From the NCBI RefSeq assembly GCF_000411135.1, contig NZ_KE150263.1, forward strand, positions 124,001 to 188,000: 64,000 nucleotides of DNA, read 5' to 3'. This document shows positions 25,377-33,922 of the stretch, one piece after another. A program made the translations under genes and the position numbers. The notes below the pieces were generated by a model. The model saw only the letters and a list, made by a program, of their open reading frames with translations. It searched no databases and had not been told where the DNA came from. This DNA comes from Actinotignum schaalii FB123-CNA-2 (GTDB taxonomy: Bacteria; Actinomycetota; Actinomycetes; Actinomycetales; Actinomycetaceae). Positions within the stretch are counted from its first letter, which is position 1. Every line of letters begins with the position of its first letter.

Positions 25377-26576
25377 CTAGATAGCGCGGAGGAGTTCTTC
25401 GACTCGGTCCGTTTTTTCCCAGGTGAATTCGGGAAGTTCTCGGCCGAAGTGACCGTAGGAAGCCGTTTTCGCGAAAATGGGGCGTTTGAGTTGCAGGGAA
25501 TCAATGATCGCCGCGGGGCGGAAATCGAAGACCTTCTGAACCGCGTTTTCAATACGTCCGAGTTCTTCTGTTTCCGTCCCGAAAGTATCCAGACGCACAG
25601 AAACCGGATGCGCCCGACCAATAGCGTAAGCCAGCTGGAGTTCGCACCTGGTAGCCAGCCCGGCCGCAACCACATTCTTGGCTGCCCAACGCGCCGCGTA
25701 GGCCGCGCTGCGATCCACCTTGGAGGCATCTTTTCCGGAGAAAGCCCCACCGCCGTGGCGGGCCATTCCACCGTAGGTATCCACGATGATCTTCCGCCCG
25801 GTTACACCGGCGTCACCCATCGGTCCGCCCACCACGAAACGCCCGGAGGGATTAACGAGAAGCGCGAATTTATCGGTATCGATATCGATATTTTCTTCTT
25901 CGAGAACGGGCGTCACCACGTGGTCACGCAGCGTTTCCGTCAGCCAGTCGCGTTGCACATTTTCGTCGTGCTGGCTGGAGATCACCACGGTATTGAGGGC
26001 CACGGGCCGCGCACCTTCGTAGTCAATAGTGACCTGAGTTTTACCATCGGGGCGCAATCCAGGAACGACACCTTCACGGCGCACCAGCGCGAGACGTTCG
26101 GCGAAGCGGTGGGCAAGCAGAATGGGCGCGGGCATGAGCGTTTTAGTCTCATTGCAGGCATAACCGAACATGAGACCCTGATCTCCGGCTCCCTGCAGGT
26201 CGAAATGATCGTATTCGGCCTCGCTGCTTTCCCGCCGTTCCAGCGAGGTATTAACACCGGCGGCAATATCCGGACTTTGTTCATCGATGGAGATCGTTAC
26301 GCCGCAGGAGTTTCCGTCAAAGCCTACCTGCGAGGAGTTGTACCCGATCCCGGTCACAACATTGCGGATAATATGAGCGATATCCGCGTAAGCATCCGTG
26401 GTCACTTCACCGGCCACGTGCACCAGCCCCGTCGTCACCATCGTCTCCACGGCAACGCGCGAATTCTCATCCGACGCAAGCAGCGCGTCAAGGATGGAGT
26501 CAGAGATGAGGTCACACACCTTGTCGGGGTGTCCTTCCGTGACCGATTCGGACGTGAACGGTTGCCGGTAATGCAT
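25377..26576 (-). CDS. metK: S-adenosylmethionine synthetase
   Basis: The 399-residue enzyme makes SAM from methionine and [24 protein letters not shown] is split here only by convention; key motifs are [20 protein letters not shown], the hexapeptide-like GGGAFSGKD and the nucleotide-binding [15 protein letters not shown]. Length is typical. The start at 26576 has a GAGGGGA site. It lies 77 bases after coaBC, matching the Rv1391-Rv1392 order. SAM feeds RsmB and the SpoU-type methylase in this window. Confidence 0.97.
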   Translation of the reverse strand: MHYRQPFTSESVTEGHPDKVCDLISDSILDALLASDENSRVAVETMVTTGLVHVAGEVTTDAYADIAHIIRNVVTGIGYNSSQVGFDGNSCGVTISIDEQSPDIAAGVNTSLERRESSEAEYDHFDLQGAGDQGLMFGYACNETKTLMPAPILLAHRFAERLALVRREGVVPGLRPDGKTQVTIDYEGARPVALNTVVISSQHDENVQRDWLTETLRDHVVTPVLEEENIDIDTDKFALLVNPSGRFVVGGPMGDAGVTGRKIIVDTYGGMARHGGGAFSGKDASKVDRSAAYAARWAAKNVVAAGLATRCELQLAYAIGRAHPVSVRLDTFGTETEELGRIENAVQKVFDFRPAAIIDSLQLKRPIFAKTASYGHFGRELPEFTWEKTDRVEELLRAI

Positions 26577-26653
26577 CGTATCCCCTCGCTATAAATTGAA
26601 ACTACTTAGTCACTATTAGTCACCAGCGCCTGCCAGGTAAGGCAAGCCTTATT

Positions 26654-27937
26654 CTATACGTGCTCGGTGGTGAAATGATCGGCTATAAGACCCGCGATGA
26701 GAACAGCCATCTGAGCTTTGCTGCCCGCGCCGCTCGCAACGATCTCACCGGCCGGGGTGACCACAGTGATCTCAGTGGGCACCTCACCAAATCCTGTTTT
26801 CTCCCCAACTCGATTGATCACAAGTAAATCAGCGCCTTTACGCCGCGCTTTTTCCCGTCCGTAATCTAAGACGCTTCCACCTGCGTCCCCGGTTTCCGCC
26901 GCGAAACCCACGATGAGCTGCCCCGGGCGGCGGCGCCGGTGGGAAATATCAGCCAAAATATCCGGATTTTCTACCAGTTCGACGACGCGTTTGCCGCTGC
27001 CGTCTTTTTTCTGTTTACTTGCAGCGGGTTCGGCCGGGCGAAAATCAGCAACCGCTGCGCTCATGACCACGCCGTCCACATTCTTCACCCGCGCGAGAAC
27101 GGCTTCGTGAAGATCACGAGCCGAACTAACCGGAACAATCTCAGCACCCCGAGCAAGTGCGGTAATATCACGGGCTACATGGGCCGCCAGTACCGTCACC
27201 CGTGCCCCACGCTCGAGCAAAGCCCGAGCGATTTCCAGACCAAAACGCCCCGAAGAACGGTTGCCGATAAAACGCACCGGGTCAAGGGCTTCGTGGGTAC
27301 CACCCGCTGTGACAAGGATGTGCCGCCCGCACAGCGAGGCCTGTTCCGCACTGCCCGGCGCCGCACCTACTTTCGGGTGCGCGCCGGTGAGCATCTCCCA
27401 GGATTGTACAAAAATCTCTTCCGGTTCCGGCAGTCGGCCCGGACCGGAATCCGCTCCGGTGAGTTGCCCGCTAGCGGGTGGAATAATATGTATCCCGCGA
27501 TCCTGCAGCACCGCAATATTTTCTTGAGTAGCCGGATGCTCCCACATTTGGGTATGCATCGCGGGTGCCATCACCACCGGGCATTGGGCCACCAGCAGAG
27601 TATTGAGAAGAAGGTTATCAGCTATTCCCGCCCGGGCCTTCGCAATCGTATTCGCAGTTGCCGGAGCGACCACAACCAGGTCGGCTTCTTTTCCGAGCCG
27701 AACATGCGCGACTTCATCAGCATGTTCACTGGTCCGAACAAGAACAGGATGGTGTGTCAGAGCTTCCCACGTGGTGGCCCCAACCATCTCCATGGCGGCC
27801 GGGGTGGGAATAACGTGCACATCCGCACCGGCTTTCACGAAGAGCCGGACGAGGTGGGCCGCCTTATAGGCGGCGATACCTCCGGTTACGCCGATAACGA
27901 CGCGCGGTGCGTGCTCTACTTTTCGTCCAGCTGCCAT
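26654..27937 (-). CDS. coaBC: Bifunctional phosphopantothenoylcysteine decarboxylase/phosphopantothenate-cysteine ligase
   Basis: A 427-residue two-domain enzyme of coenzyme A synthesis. The flavoprotein CoaC half (about 1-190) has [27 protein letters not shown] and [14 protein letters not shown], where the Asn of the classical PXMNXXMW motif is His, common in actinobacteria. The CoaB half begins with [20 protein letters not shown] and [10 protein letters not shown] and includes ENPDIL. CoaC needs FMN, which links it to the flavin uptake genes downstream. The ATG at 27937 has GAGGA nine bases upstream and overlaps the end of rpoZ by 22 bases; longer upstream frames lie inside rpoZ and are rejected. 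Confidence 0.94.
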   Translation of the reverse strand: MAAGRKVEHAPRVVIGVTGGIAAYKAAHLVRLFVKAGADVHVIPTPAAMEMVGATTWEALTHHPVLVRTSEHADEVAHVRLGKEADLVVVAPATANTIAKARAGIADNLLLNTLLVAQCPVVMAPAMHTQMWEHPATQENIAVLQDRGIHIIPPASGQLTGADSGPGRLPEPEEIFVQSWEMLTGAHPKVGAAPGSAEQASLCGRHILVTAGGTHEALDPVRFIGNRSSGRFGLEIARALLERGARVTVLAAHVARDITALARGAEIVPVSSARDLHEAVLARVKNVDGVVMSAAVADFRPAEPAASKQKKDGSGKRVVELVENPDILADISHRRRRPGQLIVGFAAETGDAGGSVLDYGREKARRKGADLLVINRVGEKTGFGEVPTEITVVTPAGEIVASGAGSKAQMAVLIAGLIADHFTTEHV

Positions 27938-28185
27938 TCGAGCTTGTCCTCGGCGATTTCGCGCAGCGCGATGGACAGGGGCTTTTCTTCCGGTTCCGCC
28001 GAGACAAGCGCACCGTAATGCTCGATATTGCCGTCCCCGCGCGCCATTTCCTGCTTGTAGGAGTTGATCTGACGCGCACGATCCGCTGCAAGCACGCACA
28101 GTGCGTACTTCGAGTCAATCTTCGCGAGAAGATCGTCAATAGGCGGATTGGTAATGCCTTCGGGTTCCGGAACAGTTCCGAACAT
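27916..28185 (-). CDS. rpoZ: DNA-directed RNA polymerase omega subunit
   Basis: The 89-residue subunit helps fold and assemble beta-prime. [31 protein letters not shown] is the conserved core (do not read it as one motif: PPIDDLL and DRARQIN are the key parts). The C-terminal acidic [13 protein letters not shown] matches actinobacterial omega. The ATG at 28185 follows AAGGGAA; the frame extends upstream without a site. It lies between gmk and coaBC, as in most actinobacteria. Confidence 0.94.
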   Translation of the reverse strand: MFGTVPEPEGITNPPIDDLLAKIDSKYALCVLAADRARQINSYKQEMARGDGNIEHYGALVSAEPEEKPLSIALREIAEDKLEWQLDEK

Positions 28186-28251
28186 GTAGTTCCCTTCTGG
28201 ATAAACGCGGTACCGCACATGGGCACCACCGTGAAGCTTCGGCCTTTTATT

Positions 28252-28821
28252 CTAACGCTTCGGGGCAATAAGGTCGAGAATTTCACCGGTGGCACGTGCC
28301 ACGGTGTCATTAACGACGACGGCATCAAACTCCCCCTGCGCAGCTAATTCGCCACGAGCGGTTTCCAGGCGGCGTTCAATGGCCTCCTCGGTTTCGGTAC
28401 CACGGCCGCGCAACCGCGCCTCAAGTTCCTGGAACGACGGCGGTGCTAGGAAAATCTGGAAGGCTTCGGGCAGCGACTGGCGAACTTGGCGCGCCCCTGC
28501 CAGATCAATTTCAAGAAGCGGAATTTTTCCGGCTGCGTATGCATCCAGCACGGGTTGCCGCGGGGTCCCGTAACGGTGCTTCCCGTGAACGATAGCCCAT
28601 TCGAGCATCTCCCCACTTTCCACGAGGTGATCGAAGTGCTCATCATCCACAAAGAAGTAGGATTCCCCTTCACGTTCCCCCGGGCGAGGCGCGCGCGTGG
28701 TGGCAGAAATAGAGAGCCAAATACGCGGTTCCTGCGCGAGCAGCTGCGCAACTACGGTTCCCTTTCCTACCCCGGAAGGGCCGGCAAGCACGCAAATACG
28801 GCGATGATCCTCAGATGTCAT
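28252..28821 (-). CDS. gmk: Guanylate kinase
   Basis: The 189-residue enzyme phosphorylates GMP to GDP. The P-loop is AGPSGVGKGT (13-22); the GMP-binding segment includes SISATTRAPRPGE and YFFVDDEHF; the lid region is RLRGRGTETEEAI. The ATG at 28821 has no recognisable ribosome site; CACAAT seven bases upstream could be a weak -10 box, so a leaderless start is possible. Neighbours mihF and rpoZ match Rv1388-Rv1390. Confidence 0.95.
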   Translation of the reverse strand: MTSEDHRRICVLAGPSGVGKGTVVAQLLAQEPRIWLSISATTRAPRPGEREGESYFFVDDEHFDHLVESGEMLEWAIVHGKHRYGTPRQPVLDAYAAGKIPLLEIDLAGARQVRQSLPEAFQIFLAPPSFQELEARLRGRGTETEEAIERRLETARGELAAQGEFDAVVVNDTVARATGEILDLIAPKR

Positions 28822-28916
28822 GACATTTATTGTGCCATAGCAATACGACGCAAATTTCGGGCGCTAGAGCCCTCATCAGTCGCCAAGAGTAGTTTACTTT
28901 GGCCCTGACGAAGCTA

Positions 28917-29225
28917 TTAACCGAAAAGCGCGATGAGGGCCGCGGTTTGATGTACGCCCAATCCGCGCACGCGCCGGGAAGGAGCAATCCCAATATCGGC
29001 CATGGCCCGCGCGGCCTTGGCTTCACCGATACCGGGAAGTGCCCGCAGCAACACGCTGGCACGGGTGCGCGCAATGACCGGATCATCGCGCTGAGCCAAA
29101 ACCTCCGAAAGGTGCAGCTGCCCTGATTTCAGTTGCTGCAATAGTTCCGCGCGGCGCCGCCGTGTTTCGGCGGCCTTATCCAAAGCGGCGAGACGCTGCT
29201 CCGGAGTAAGTGGTGGTACCTCCAC
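28917..29225 (-). CDS. mihF: Actinobacterial integration host factor (mIHF)
   Basis: The 102-residue nucleoid protein binds DNA through a helix-two-turn-helix of the S13-like type. LLRALPGIGEAKAARAMADIGIAPSRRVRGLG is the conserved region; the key pieces are LPGIGEAKA and RRVRGLG. The N-terminal helix is rich in Arg/Glu. It starts with GTG at 29223-29225 behind AAAGGGGA. It is unrelated to E. coli IHF despite the name and is the essential host factor of mycobacteria (Rv1388). Confidence 0.94.
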   Translation of the reverse strand: MEVPPLTPEQRLAALDKAAETRRRRAELLQQLKSGQLHLSEVLAQRDDPVIARTRASVLLRALPGIGEAKAARAMADIGIAPSRRVRGLGVHQTAALIALFG

Positions 29226-29452
29226 AGTGTCCCCTTTCTAGCGCATCAGATATACCCTGGTGCTCATAACAATTCCGTCAACATCAGTCACGGCGACGCT
29301 GACGCTACGAAACTTCCTCGTCTTGTTAGTAGCGTAGAGCGAAATAGTCCTAAATAATATAAGGAGCCACGCCCTTGTTTTTTTATAAAACCATCGCGGC
29401 AGGTCAGCGCCGCGGCTTGTGACGAAGTTCGCGGCGGGCAGCGGCTTCCGGG
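29226..29452. other. Divergent spacer between mihF and the S4 gene
   Basis: The spacer holds a weak 7-base stem with a 20-base loop (ACGCTAC at 29302-29308 with GTAGCGT at 29329-29335) and an AT-rich patch near 29350. A TATATC box near 29246-29251 on the minus strand may serve mihF. No coding frame is credible. Confidence 0.4.
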
Positions 29453-29458
29453 TAGGCT
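29453..29458 (+). promoter_or_regulatory. -10 box for a leaderless S4-domain gene
   Basis: TAGGCT, six bases (ACAGCC), then ATG at 29465. The start has no Shine-Dalgarno sequence. Confidence 0.6.
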
Positions 29459-29464
29459 ACAGCC

Positions 29465-29842
29465 ATGGAAACAGCCCGGATTGACGTATGGCTCTGGAGT
29501 GTGCGCCAGTGCAAAACCCGTTCGCTGGCCACGTCTGAATGCAAGGCGGGCCACGTGCGCATCAACGATGAACCGGTCAAGCCCGCCGCGAAGGTCCGTG
29601 TTGGTGATGTGGTACGCTACCGGGTGGAAGGTTTTGATCGGATTCTTAAAGTTACCGGGATTATTACCAAGCGGACGAGCGCTCCGCTAGCTCGGGAGAA
29701 TTACGAGGATCTCACCCCGGTGCGGGAAAAAATTTATCTACCTGTTATGCGGCGCGATCCTGGCAGCGGCCGGCCTACCAAGAAAGAACGGCGCGAACTC
29801 GACCGATTGTTCGGCCGCAATTCCAATTATGGCCGCCGGTAA
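29465..29842 (+). CDS. S4-domain RNA-binding protein, Hsp15/HslR-like
   Basis: A 125-residue basic protein with an N-terminal S4 domain (about 4-60): ARIDVWLWSVRQCKTRSLA, ECKAGHVRINDEPVKPAAKV and VGDVVRY. E. coli Hsp15 recycles 50S subunits that carry stalled nascent chains; this homologue lacks experimental backing in actinobacteria, so ribosome rescue is inferred. The C-terminal 50 residues are rich in Arg/Lys with KKERRELDRLFG. It is a single-gene unit ending at a strong hairpin. Confidence 0.85.
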   Translation: METARIDVWLWSVRQCKTRSLATSECKAGHVRINDEPVKPAAKVRVGDVVRYRVEGFDRILKVTGIITKRTSAPLARENYEDLTPVREKIYLPVMRRDPGSGRPTKKERRELDRLFGRNSNYGRR

Positions 29843-29907
29843 GTTTCCGGGAGTTCAGGGGTTCACCGTCATCGTTTAACAGCACAAGCCGTATATCAAG
29901 CACAAAA

Positions 29908-29948
29908 ATGGCGAGTTTCCGTGATGTCAATTCACGGAAACTCGCCAT
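29908..29948. terminator. Bidirectional terminator between the S4 gene and nusB
   Basis: A perfect 17-base stem (29908-29924 with 29932-29948) has a seven-base loop. On the minus strand it is followed directly by TTTTTG, so it is a classic intrinsic terminator for the efp-nusB transcript. Confidence 0.85.
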
Positions 29949-29973
29949 GAGTTACTGGTGGACCGGGAAACTC

Positions 29974-30576
29974 TTATTCTTCGGTGCTGACCCGCGCGGC
30001 TTCGGGGTCATCCAGCTGACCGGTGCGGATAGCGGCGATCAGGCCGACCTCATCGGATTCCGAAGAGTCGCTTTTTTCTCCAGCTTCTACCGCGCTAGCG
30101 GCGGCGTTCTGAAGAATAGGTGCGTTCCCGCTTTCCTCGCGTTCGCGGATATCGGCAGCCTTGTTGAGCACGCCCATCACAAAACCGACCGAGCGATCCG
30201 TGGAGAATTCACGCACGAGGTTCGTCCATTCCACAATAACGGCACCGCGGAAGGTCCCCAGGTACATGAGTTCGGCAACCGCGCCGCGCAAAGCGCTGCG
30301 ATCCACCGCGTTCATGCGTTCGAGTGACCAGTCCTCCGAGGAAGCCTCAATGAGGGTATCCACCTGCGACATTTGCTGCGCGTAAGCTGTCACGATCTGC
30401 GAACCAAATTCCCCAATGGGAACCTGAGCGGTAGAGATACGCTGACGCTCGGCAAGCAGCTCGAGGATACCCGTTTCCGAGGTGATGTTTTTTTCATCAG
30501 CTTCGAAAAGCACATCCAAGGCGCGATGACGCTGAGTGGAACGGCCTGTGGACCGGCGTTTCTTCTGTTTAGCCAT
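29974..30576 (-). CDS. nusB: Transcription antitermination factor NusB
   Basis: The 200-residue protein has the NusB fold in residues 10-145 (RHRALDVLFEADE, NAVDRSALRGAVAELMYL, VIVEWTNLVREFSTDRSVGFVMGVLNK as separate helices; VREFST and FVNGVL-like FVMGVL are typical). It binds boxA RNA in rRNA operons with NusE. An acidic, Ser/Glu-rich tail of about 50 residues beyond the fold is unusual in length. The ATG overlaps the efp stop by one base (TAATG), so translation is coupled. Confidence 0.94.
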   Translation of the reverse strand: MAKQKKRRSTGRSTQRHRALDVLFEADEKNITSETGILELLAERQRISTAQVPIGEFGSQIVTAYAQQMSQVDTLIEASSEDWSLERMNAVDRSALRGAVAELMYLGTFRGAVIVEWTNLVREFSTDRSVGFVMGVLNKAADIREREESGNAPILQNAAASAVEAGEKSDSSESDEVGLIAAIRTGQLDDPEAARVSTEE

Positions 30577-31139
30577 TAGTCATTCGCCCGGGAAATGTAT
30601 TCACCGGTGCGCGTATCAACCTTAATCTTGTCCCCAATATTGAGGAAGAGCGGCACCTGGAGTTCGTACCCGGTCTGCACCGTAGCCGGCTTGGTGCCGG
30701 CATTAGAACGGTCACCCTGCAGACCCGGTTCGGTTTCCGTCACTTCGAGAATCACCGATGCGGGGAGTTCCACGAACAGTACATTACCTTCGTGGAAAGC
30801 AACGATGGCCTTCTGGTTCTCCAGCAGGAAGTTCGCCAGATTACCCATGACCTCAGCGGTAACCGGAACCTGTTCGTAGGTATCCTCATCCATGAAGATG
30901 AAATCGGTGCCGTCATGATAGAGGTACTGCATATCGCGGCGGTCCACGGTGGCGGTTTCGACCTTAATGCCCGCGTTGAGGGTGCGATCTACGGTCTTAC
31001 CGGAGAGGACATTCTTCAGTTTGGTCCGCACGAAAGCGGGGCCCTTGCCCGGCTTGACGTGCTGGAACTCAACAACCTGCCACAGCTGGTTGTCGAATAC
31101 CAGGACCATGCCATTCTTCAAATCATTGGTTGTTGCCAC
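30576..31139 (-). CDS. efp: Translation elongation factor P
   Basis: The 187-residue three-barrel factor rescues ribosomes stalled at polyproline. [11 protein letters not shown] begins domain I. The tip loop reads [11 protein letters not shown] with Lys32; the PGKGP loop defines the actinobacterial subgroup reported to work without lysine modification, and no modification enzymes are seen here. This is relevant for the Pro-rich protease linker encoded in the window. The GTG at 31137-31139 has AAAGGA six bases upstream; the ATG further upstream (31154) would overlap that site. Confidence 0.95.
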   Translation of the reverse strand: MATTNDLKNGMVLVFDNQLWQVVEFQHVKPGKGPAFVRTKLKNVLSGKTVDRTLNAGIKVETATVDRRDMQYLYHDGTDFIFMDEDTYEQVPVTAEVMGNLANFLLENQKAIVAFHEGNVLFVELPASVILEVTETEPGLQGDRSNAGTKPATVQTGYELQVPLFLNIGDKIKVDTRTGEYISRAND

Positions 31140-31267
31140 AAGGTATCCTTTCACAAATAGTCCTCCCCAAGTTTACACGGGGAGTTTCATCTTTGCGACG
31201 CGGCCATATTTTCGGCCGTTGCTGCACTTCCACCGGTTGATGTCGCTCTTATCTCGAGTGCCTCGCG

Positions 31268-31798
31268 CTACTTTTCCTTCGCGGCCTCACTGCACACATC
31301 CAAGGCCGCGCGAATCCGGCGCACTACCCGGTGCGGCGAACCCCCGTCGGAAGTTACCGTCACGCTTGCCACGTCGCGGTAGAGCGGAGTGCGTTCCCGG
31401 TCGAGTTCGCGTAGCCGCGCCGCAGGATTATCCTCGAGGAGCGGGCGGCGAGTGCGCGAGCCGGTAATACGCCGCACCAGAATATCCATACGTGCTTCGA
31501 TCAGGACCACGGGATAGCCCCGGAGTGCTTGCCGGGTGGCACCGCTCAAAATAGCGCCTCCTCCCAGGGAGAGCACACCGTCAAAATTCGCGAGGGTACG
31601 CGCGATAATATCGGCTTCTAGCCTGCGGAATCCTTCTTCTCCCACCGTCTGGAAAATCTCCGGGATGCTCTGCCCCGTTTCGCTGACGATAAGAGCATCC
31701 GAATCTGCAAAGGGAAGTTGAAGATCTTTGGCCAGCAGCTTTCCCACGGTCGATTTGCCCACTCCAGGCATCCCGACCAAGACTGCCCGCACGCTCAT
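31268..31798 (-). CDS. aroK: Shikimate kinase
   Basis: The 176-residue P-loop kinase forms shikimate 3-phosphate. Walker A is GMPGVGKST (9-17), the shikimate-binding Asp is in DSDALI, FRRLEADII carries the conserved Arg, and GGGAI is the glycine loop. The start overlaps the aroC stop by four bases. aroB and aroQ, which normally follow in actinobacteria, are absent: the next gene is efp after a 128-base gap. Confidence 0.94.
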   Translation of the reverse strand: MSVRAVLVGMPGVGKSTVGKLLAKDLQLPFADSDALIVSETGQSIPEIFQTVGEEGFRRLEADIIARTLANFDGVLSLGGGAILSGATRQALRGYPVVLIEARMDILVRRITGSRTRRPLLEDNPAARLRELDRERTPLYRDVASVTVTSDGGSPHRVVRRIRAALDVCSEAAKEK

Positions 31799-33006
31799 CG
31801 GCGTTCCTCCGGGATGCGATCCAGGTAGGCGCGCACCGCCGCCTGGGTATCGCCTAGAGTGTCGCCTCCGAATTTATCCTGGATTGCTTCCGCGAGAACC
31901 AGCGCCATCATCGCTTCGCAGATGACCGCCCCGGGAACCACAGCACTTGCATCGCTGCGCTGGTGCAGCGCGGTAGTGGCTTCCCCGGTTTCAGTATCGA
32001 TGGTGCGCAGGGCCCGCGGGACGGTGGAAATAGGTTTGAAAGCGACCCGTACCCGAATCGTTTCACCATTGGACATGCCGCCTTCGATTCCACCCGCACG
32101 ATTGGTCAGGCGCCGCACGCCTTCTGCTGTGCGCACGATCTCATCATGGGCCTGGCTGCCGAGCCGGCCTGCGGTAGCGAATCCATCTCCGATTTCCACG
32201 CCTTTAACCGCTTGAATCGACATCATGGCCCGGGCCAGTTCCGCGTCGAGTCGCCCGTAAGGTGTTGCGTAACTACCCAGTCCCTGCGGCACGCCATAGG
32301 CGAGAACTTCGACGACGCCTCCCAGGGTGTCCCCCGCTTTCTTCGCCCGATCAACTTCCTCCATCATGGCCCGCGCAGTATCCTCATCCAGACAGCGCAC
32401 CGGCGAGGTATCAAGAGCTGCAGCATCGGCTGGCCCAGGAACAATCCCTGAGGTATCACTCACGCTACCGAGCGCCACCACGCGGGAAAGGATAGTGATT
32501 CCGGCGCTTTGGTTCGCGTACTCGCGGGCAATAGCACCCAGGGCCACCCGGGCCGCAGTTTCCCGAGCCGAAGCGCGTTCAAGGACGTTTCGAGCATCGT
32601 TGTGGTCATATTTGTTCATGCCGGTGAGATCAGCATGTCCGGGCCGGGGCGCGGTGAGGCGTTTATTCCGGGCAAGTTCTTGGCTATCTCCCCGCCCGGC
32701 ATTGCGCAGCAGGGCTTCGGGTGGAACCGGATCAACGGACATAACCGCTTCCCATTTGGGCCATTCGGAATTCTCAATGACGAGCGCGATCGGCGACCCA
32801 AGTGTGGCTCCGTGCCGCAATCCGGTGAGAACGTGGAGTTTGTCCTGTTCGAATTTCTGGCGAGCACCGCGCCCATAGCCGAGCCGGCGGCGGGCCAAGT
32901 GATCCCGAATGGTATCTGAACTCAGGCTCAAGCCCGCTGGGATTCCCTCAATAAGCGCCACGAGGGCTGCTCCGTGGGATTCCCCCGCTGTTGACCACCG
33001 AATCAT
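31795..33006 (-). CDS. aroC: Chorismate synthase
   Basis: The 403-residue enzyme converts EPSP to chorismate and needs reduced FMN, another flavin demand near the riboflavin uptake genes. Signature blocks are GESHGAALVALIEGIPAGL (start), RPGHADLTGMNKYDHNDARNV and ERASARETAARVA, and RSDASAVVPGAVICEAMMALVLAEA. The ATG at 33006 follows GGAAGGA; the frame continues far upstream without a site. It is the first gene of an aroC-aroK unit. Confidence 0.95.
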   Translation of the reverse strand: MIRWSTAGESHGAALVALIEGIPAGLSLSSDTIRDHLARRRLGYGRGARQKFEQDKLHVLTGLRHGATLGSPIALVIENSEWPKWEAVMSVDPVPPEALLRNAGRGDSQELARNKRLTAPRPGHADLTGMNKYDHNDARNVLERASARETAARVALGAIAREYANQSAGITILSRVVALGSVSDTSGIVPGPADAAALDTSPVRCLDEDTARAMMEEVDRAKKAGDTLGGVVEVLAYGVPQGLGSYATPYGRLDAELARAMMSIQAVKGVEIGDGFATAGRLGSQAHDEIVRTAEGVRRLTNRAGGIEGGMSNGETIRVRVAFKPISTVPRALRTIDTETGEATTALHQRSDASAVVPGAVICEAMMALVLAEAIQDKFGGDTLGDTQAAVRAYLDRIPEERR

Positions 33007-33137
33007 CCGCGTCCTTCCCCGTTCCCTATGTACATAGTTCCCGTTACCGATCTCGGCCACCCGTGCTGATACTACAGCGGTGACGGGTTCCAGTTCGCCC
33101 GCTATGCCCCGGAGGTGCCGAGGAGACGGGCGCCTCC

Positions 33138-33767
33138 CTATCCTAGCCCGGCCAGCCACGCGAGGGCGCCACCGCCCATGAGCCACGGCCCGAGCGGCAC
33201 CGCATCGGCCAGGGTGAGCTGGGCGCTCAACACCCGTACCGCGGCGAAAATACCCGCGCCCGCAACACTGAGAAGCAAGACCAGACCGAGCTGTGAGCCC
33301 GTCCACCATCCCAGCACGATAAGCATTTTGACATCACCCCACCCGAGCTGCGCGAGGCGATGCGTCACATAGCCGCCCAGGCCGGCCACGGCTCCGATAC
33401 CGATATTCTCCCACTGCCCGCGCAGCGCTATTCCCGTGAGTGCCACTCCCCCGGCCGCGGCCAGCAACGGATCGGGAAGGAGCTGCACCCGCGCGTCCAC
33501 CACCGCGGCAAGTGCCAGGCACGCCCCGCACACGGCCTCGCAAAGAAGCGCAAGCACACCGGTACTCAGGAACGCTCCGGCGCCCAGGTACGCGCCGGCA
33601 GAGCTAGCCGCACCCGCTTCAATAACCTGGTTCCCACCGCCAAGCGCACCTACCGAACGCGACCATCCCAAGCCCGTCCAGGACAGGCTCAGACCCAGCA
33701 TGAGCAACACCGCTACCGGTGGGCTGAGGGTGCCGCGCAGAATGCGCTCGCGGGAAAAGAAGGGCAT
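33138..33767 (-). CDS. Type IV prepilin peptidase (A24 family), orphan
   Basis: A 209-residue polytopic membrane aspartic protease with about six helices. The two catalytic aspartates are Asp91 in VVDARVQLLPD and Asp145 in LGWGDVKML, matching the A24 motifs. It lacks the N-terminal methyltransferase domain, as usual for actinobacterial PilD/TadV-like forms. No prepilin gene is in the window, so its substrates lie elsewhere. In M. tuberculosis the homologue Rv2551c also lies between aroE and the aroC region. The start follows TAACCT plus six bases, without a ribosome site. Confidence 0.85.
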   Translation of the reverse strand: MPFFSRERILRGTLSPPVAVLLMLGLSLSWTGLGWSRSVGALGGGNQVIEAGAASSAGAYLGAGAFLSTGVLALLCEAVCGACLALAAVVDARVQLLPDPLLAAAGGVALTGIALRGQWENIGIGAVAGLGGYVTHRLAQLGWGDVKMLIVLGWWTGSQLGLVLLLSVAGAGIFAAVRVLSAQLTLADAVPLGPWLMGGGALAWLAGLG

Positions 33768-33773
33768 GCGCCC

Positions 33774-33779
33774 AGGTTA
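33774..33779 (-). promoter_or_regulatory. -10 box for the leaderless prepilin peptidase gene
   Basis: TAACCT on the minus strand, then GGGCGC, then ATG at 33767. Confidence 0.5.
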
Positions 33780-33852
33780 CGGATTCCCCGGCACCTCAAC
33801 CAGCCCCAGCCTGCGCCCTGTGGATAGCACAGCACTTTGGGCAGCCTGGGGA

Positions 33853-33887
33853 TAAAATCTGGCACCGACACATCGATATGTGCCAGA
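33853..33887 (-). terminator. Terminator after mltG
   Basis: TCTGGCAC and GTGCCAGA (33858-33865 with 33880-33887) pair with a 14-base loop. Read leftward, TTTTAT follows. It lies 36 bases past the mltG stop and ends the alaS-ruvX-mltG transcript. Confidence 0.7.
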
Positions 33888-33922
33888 GTGTCACTGCGCC
33901 GTCGTACCTATATGCGGCTACG

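Noticed and set aside
25449..26594. 381-codon plus-strand frame opposite metK
   Set aside because: Shadow of metK; no family features.
27938..28099. N-terminal extension of CoaBC
   Set aside because: It lies inside rpoZ and has a Cys/Arg-rich shadow composition; the ATG at 27937 has GAGGA.
33007..33309. N-terminal extension of AroC
   Set aside because: No ribosome site, not part of the enzyme fold, and runs into the prepilin peptidase gene.
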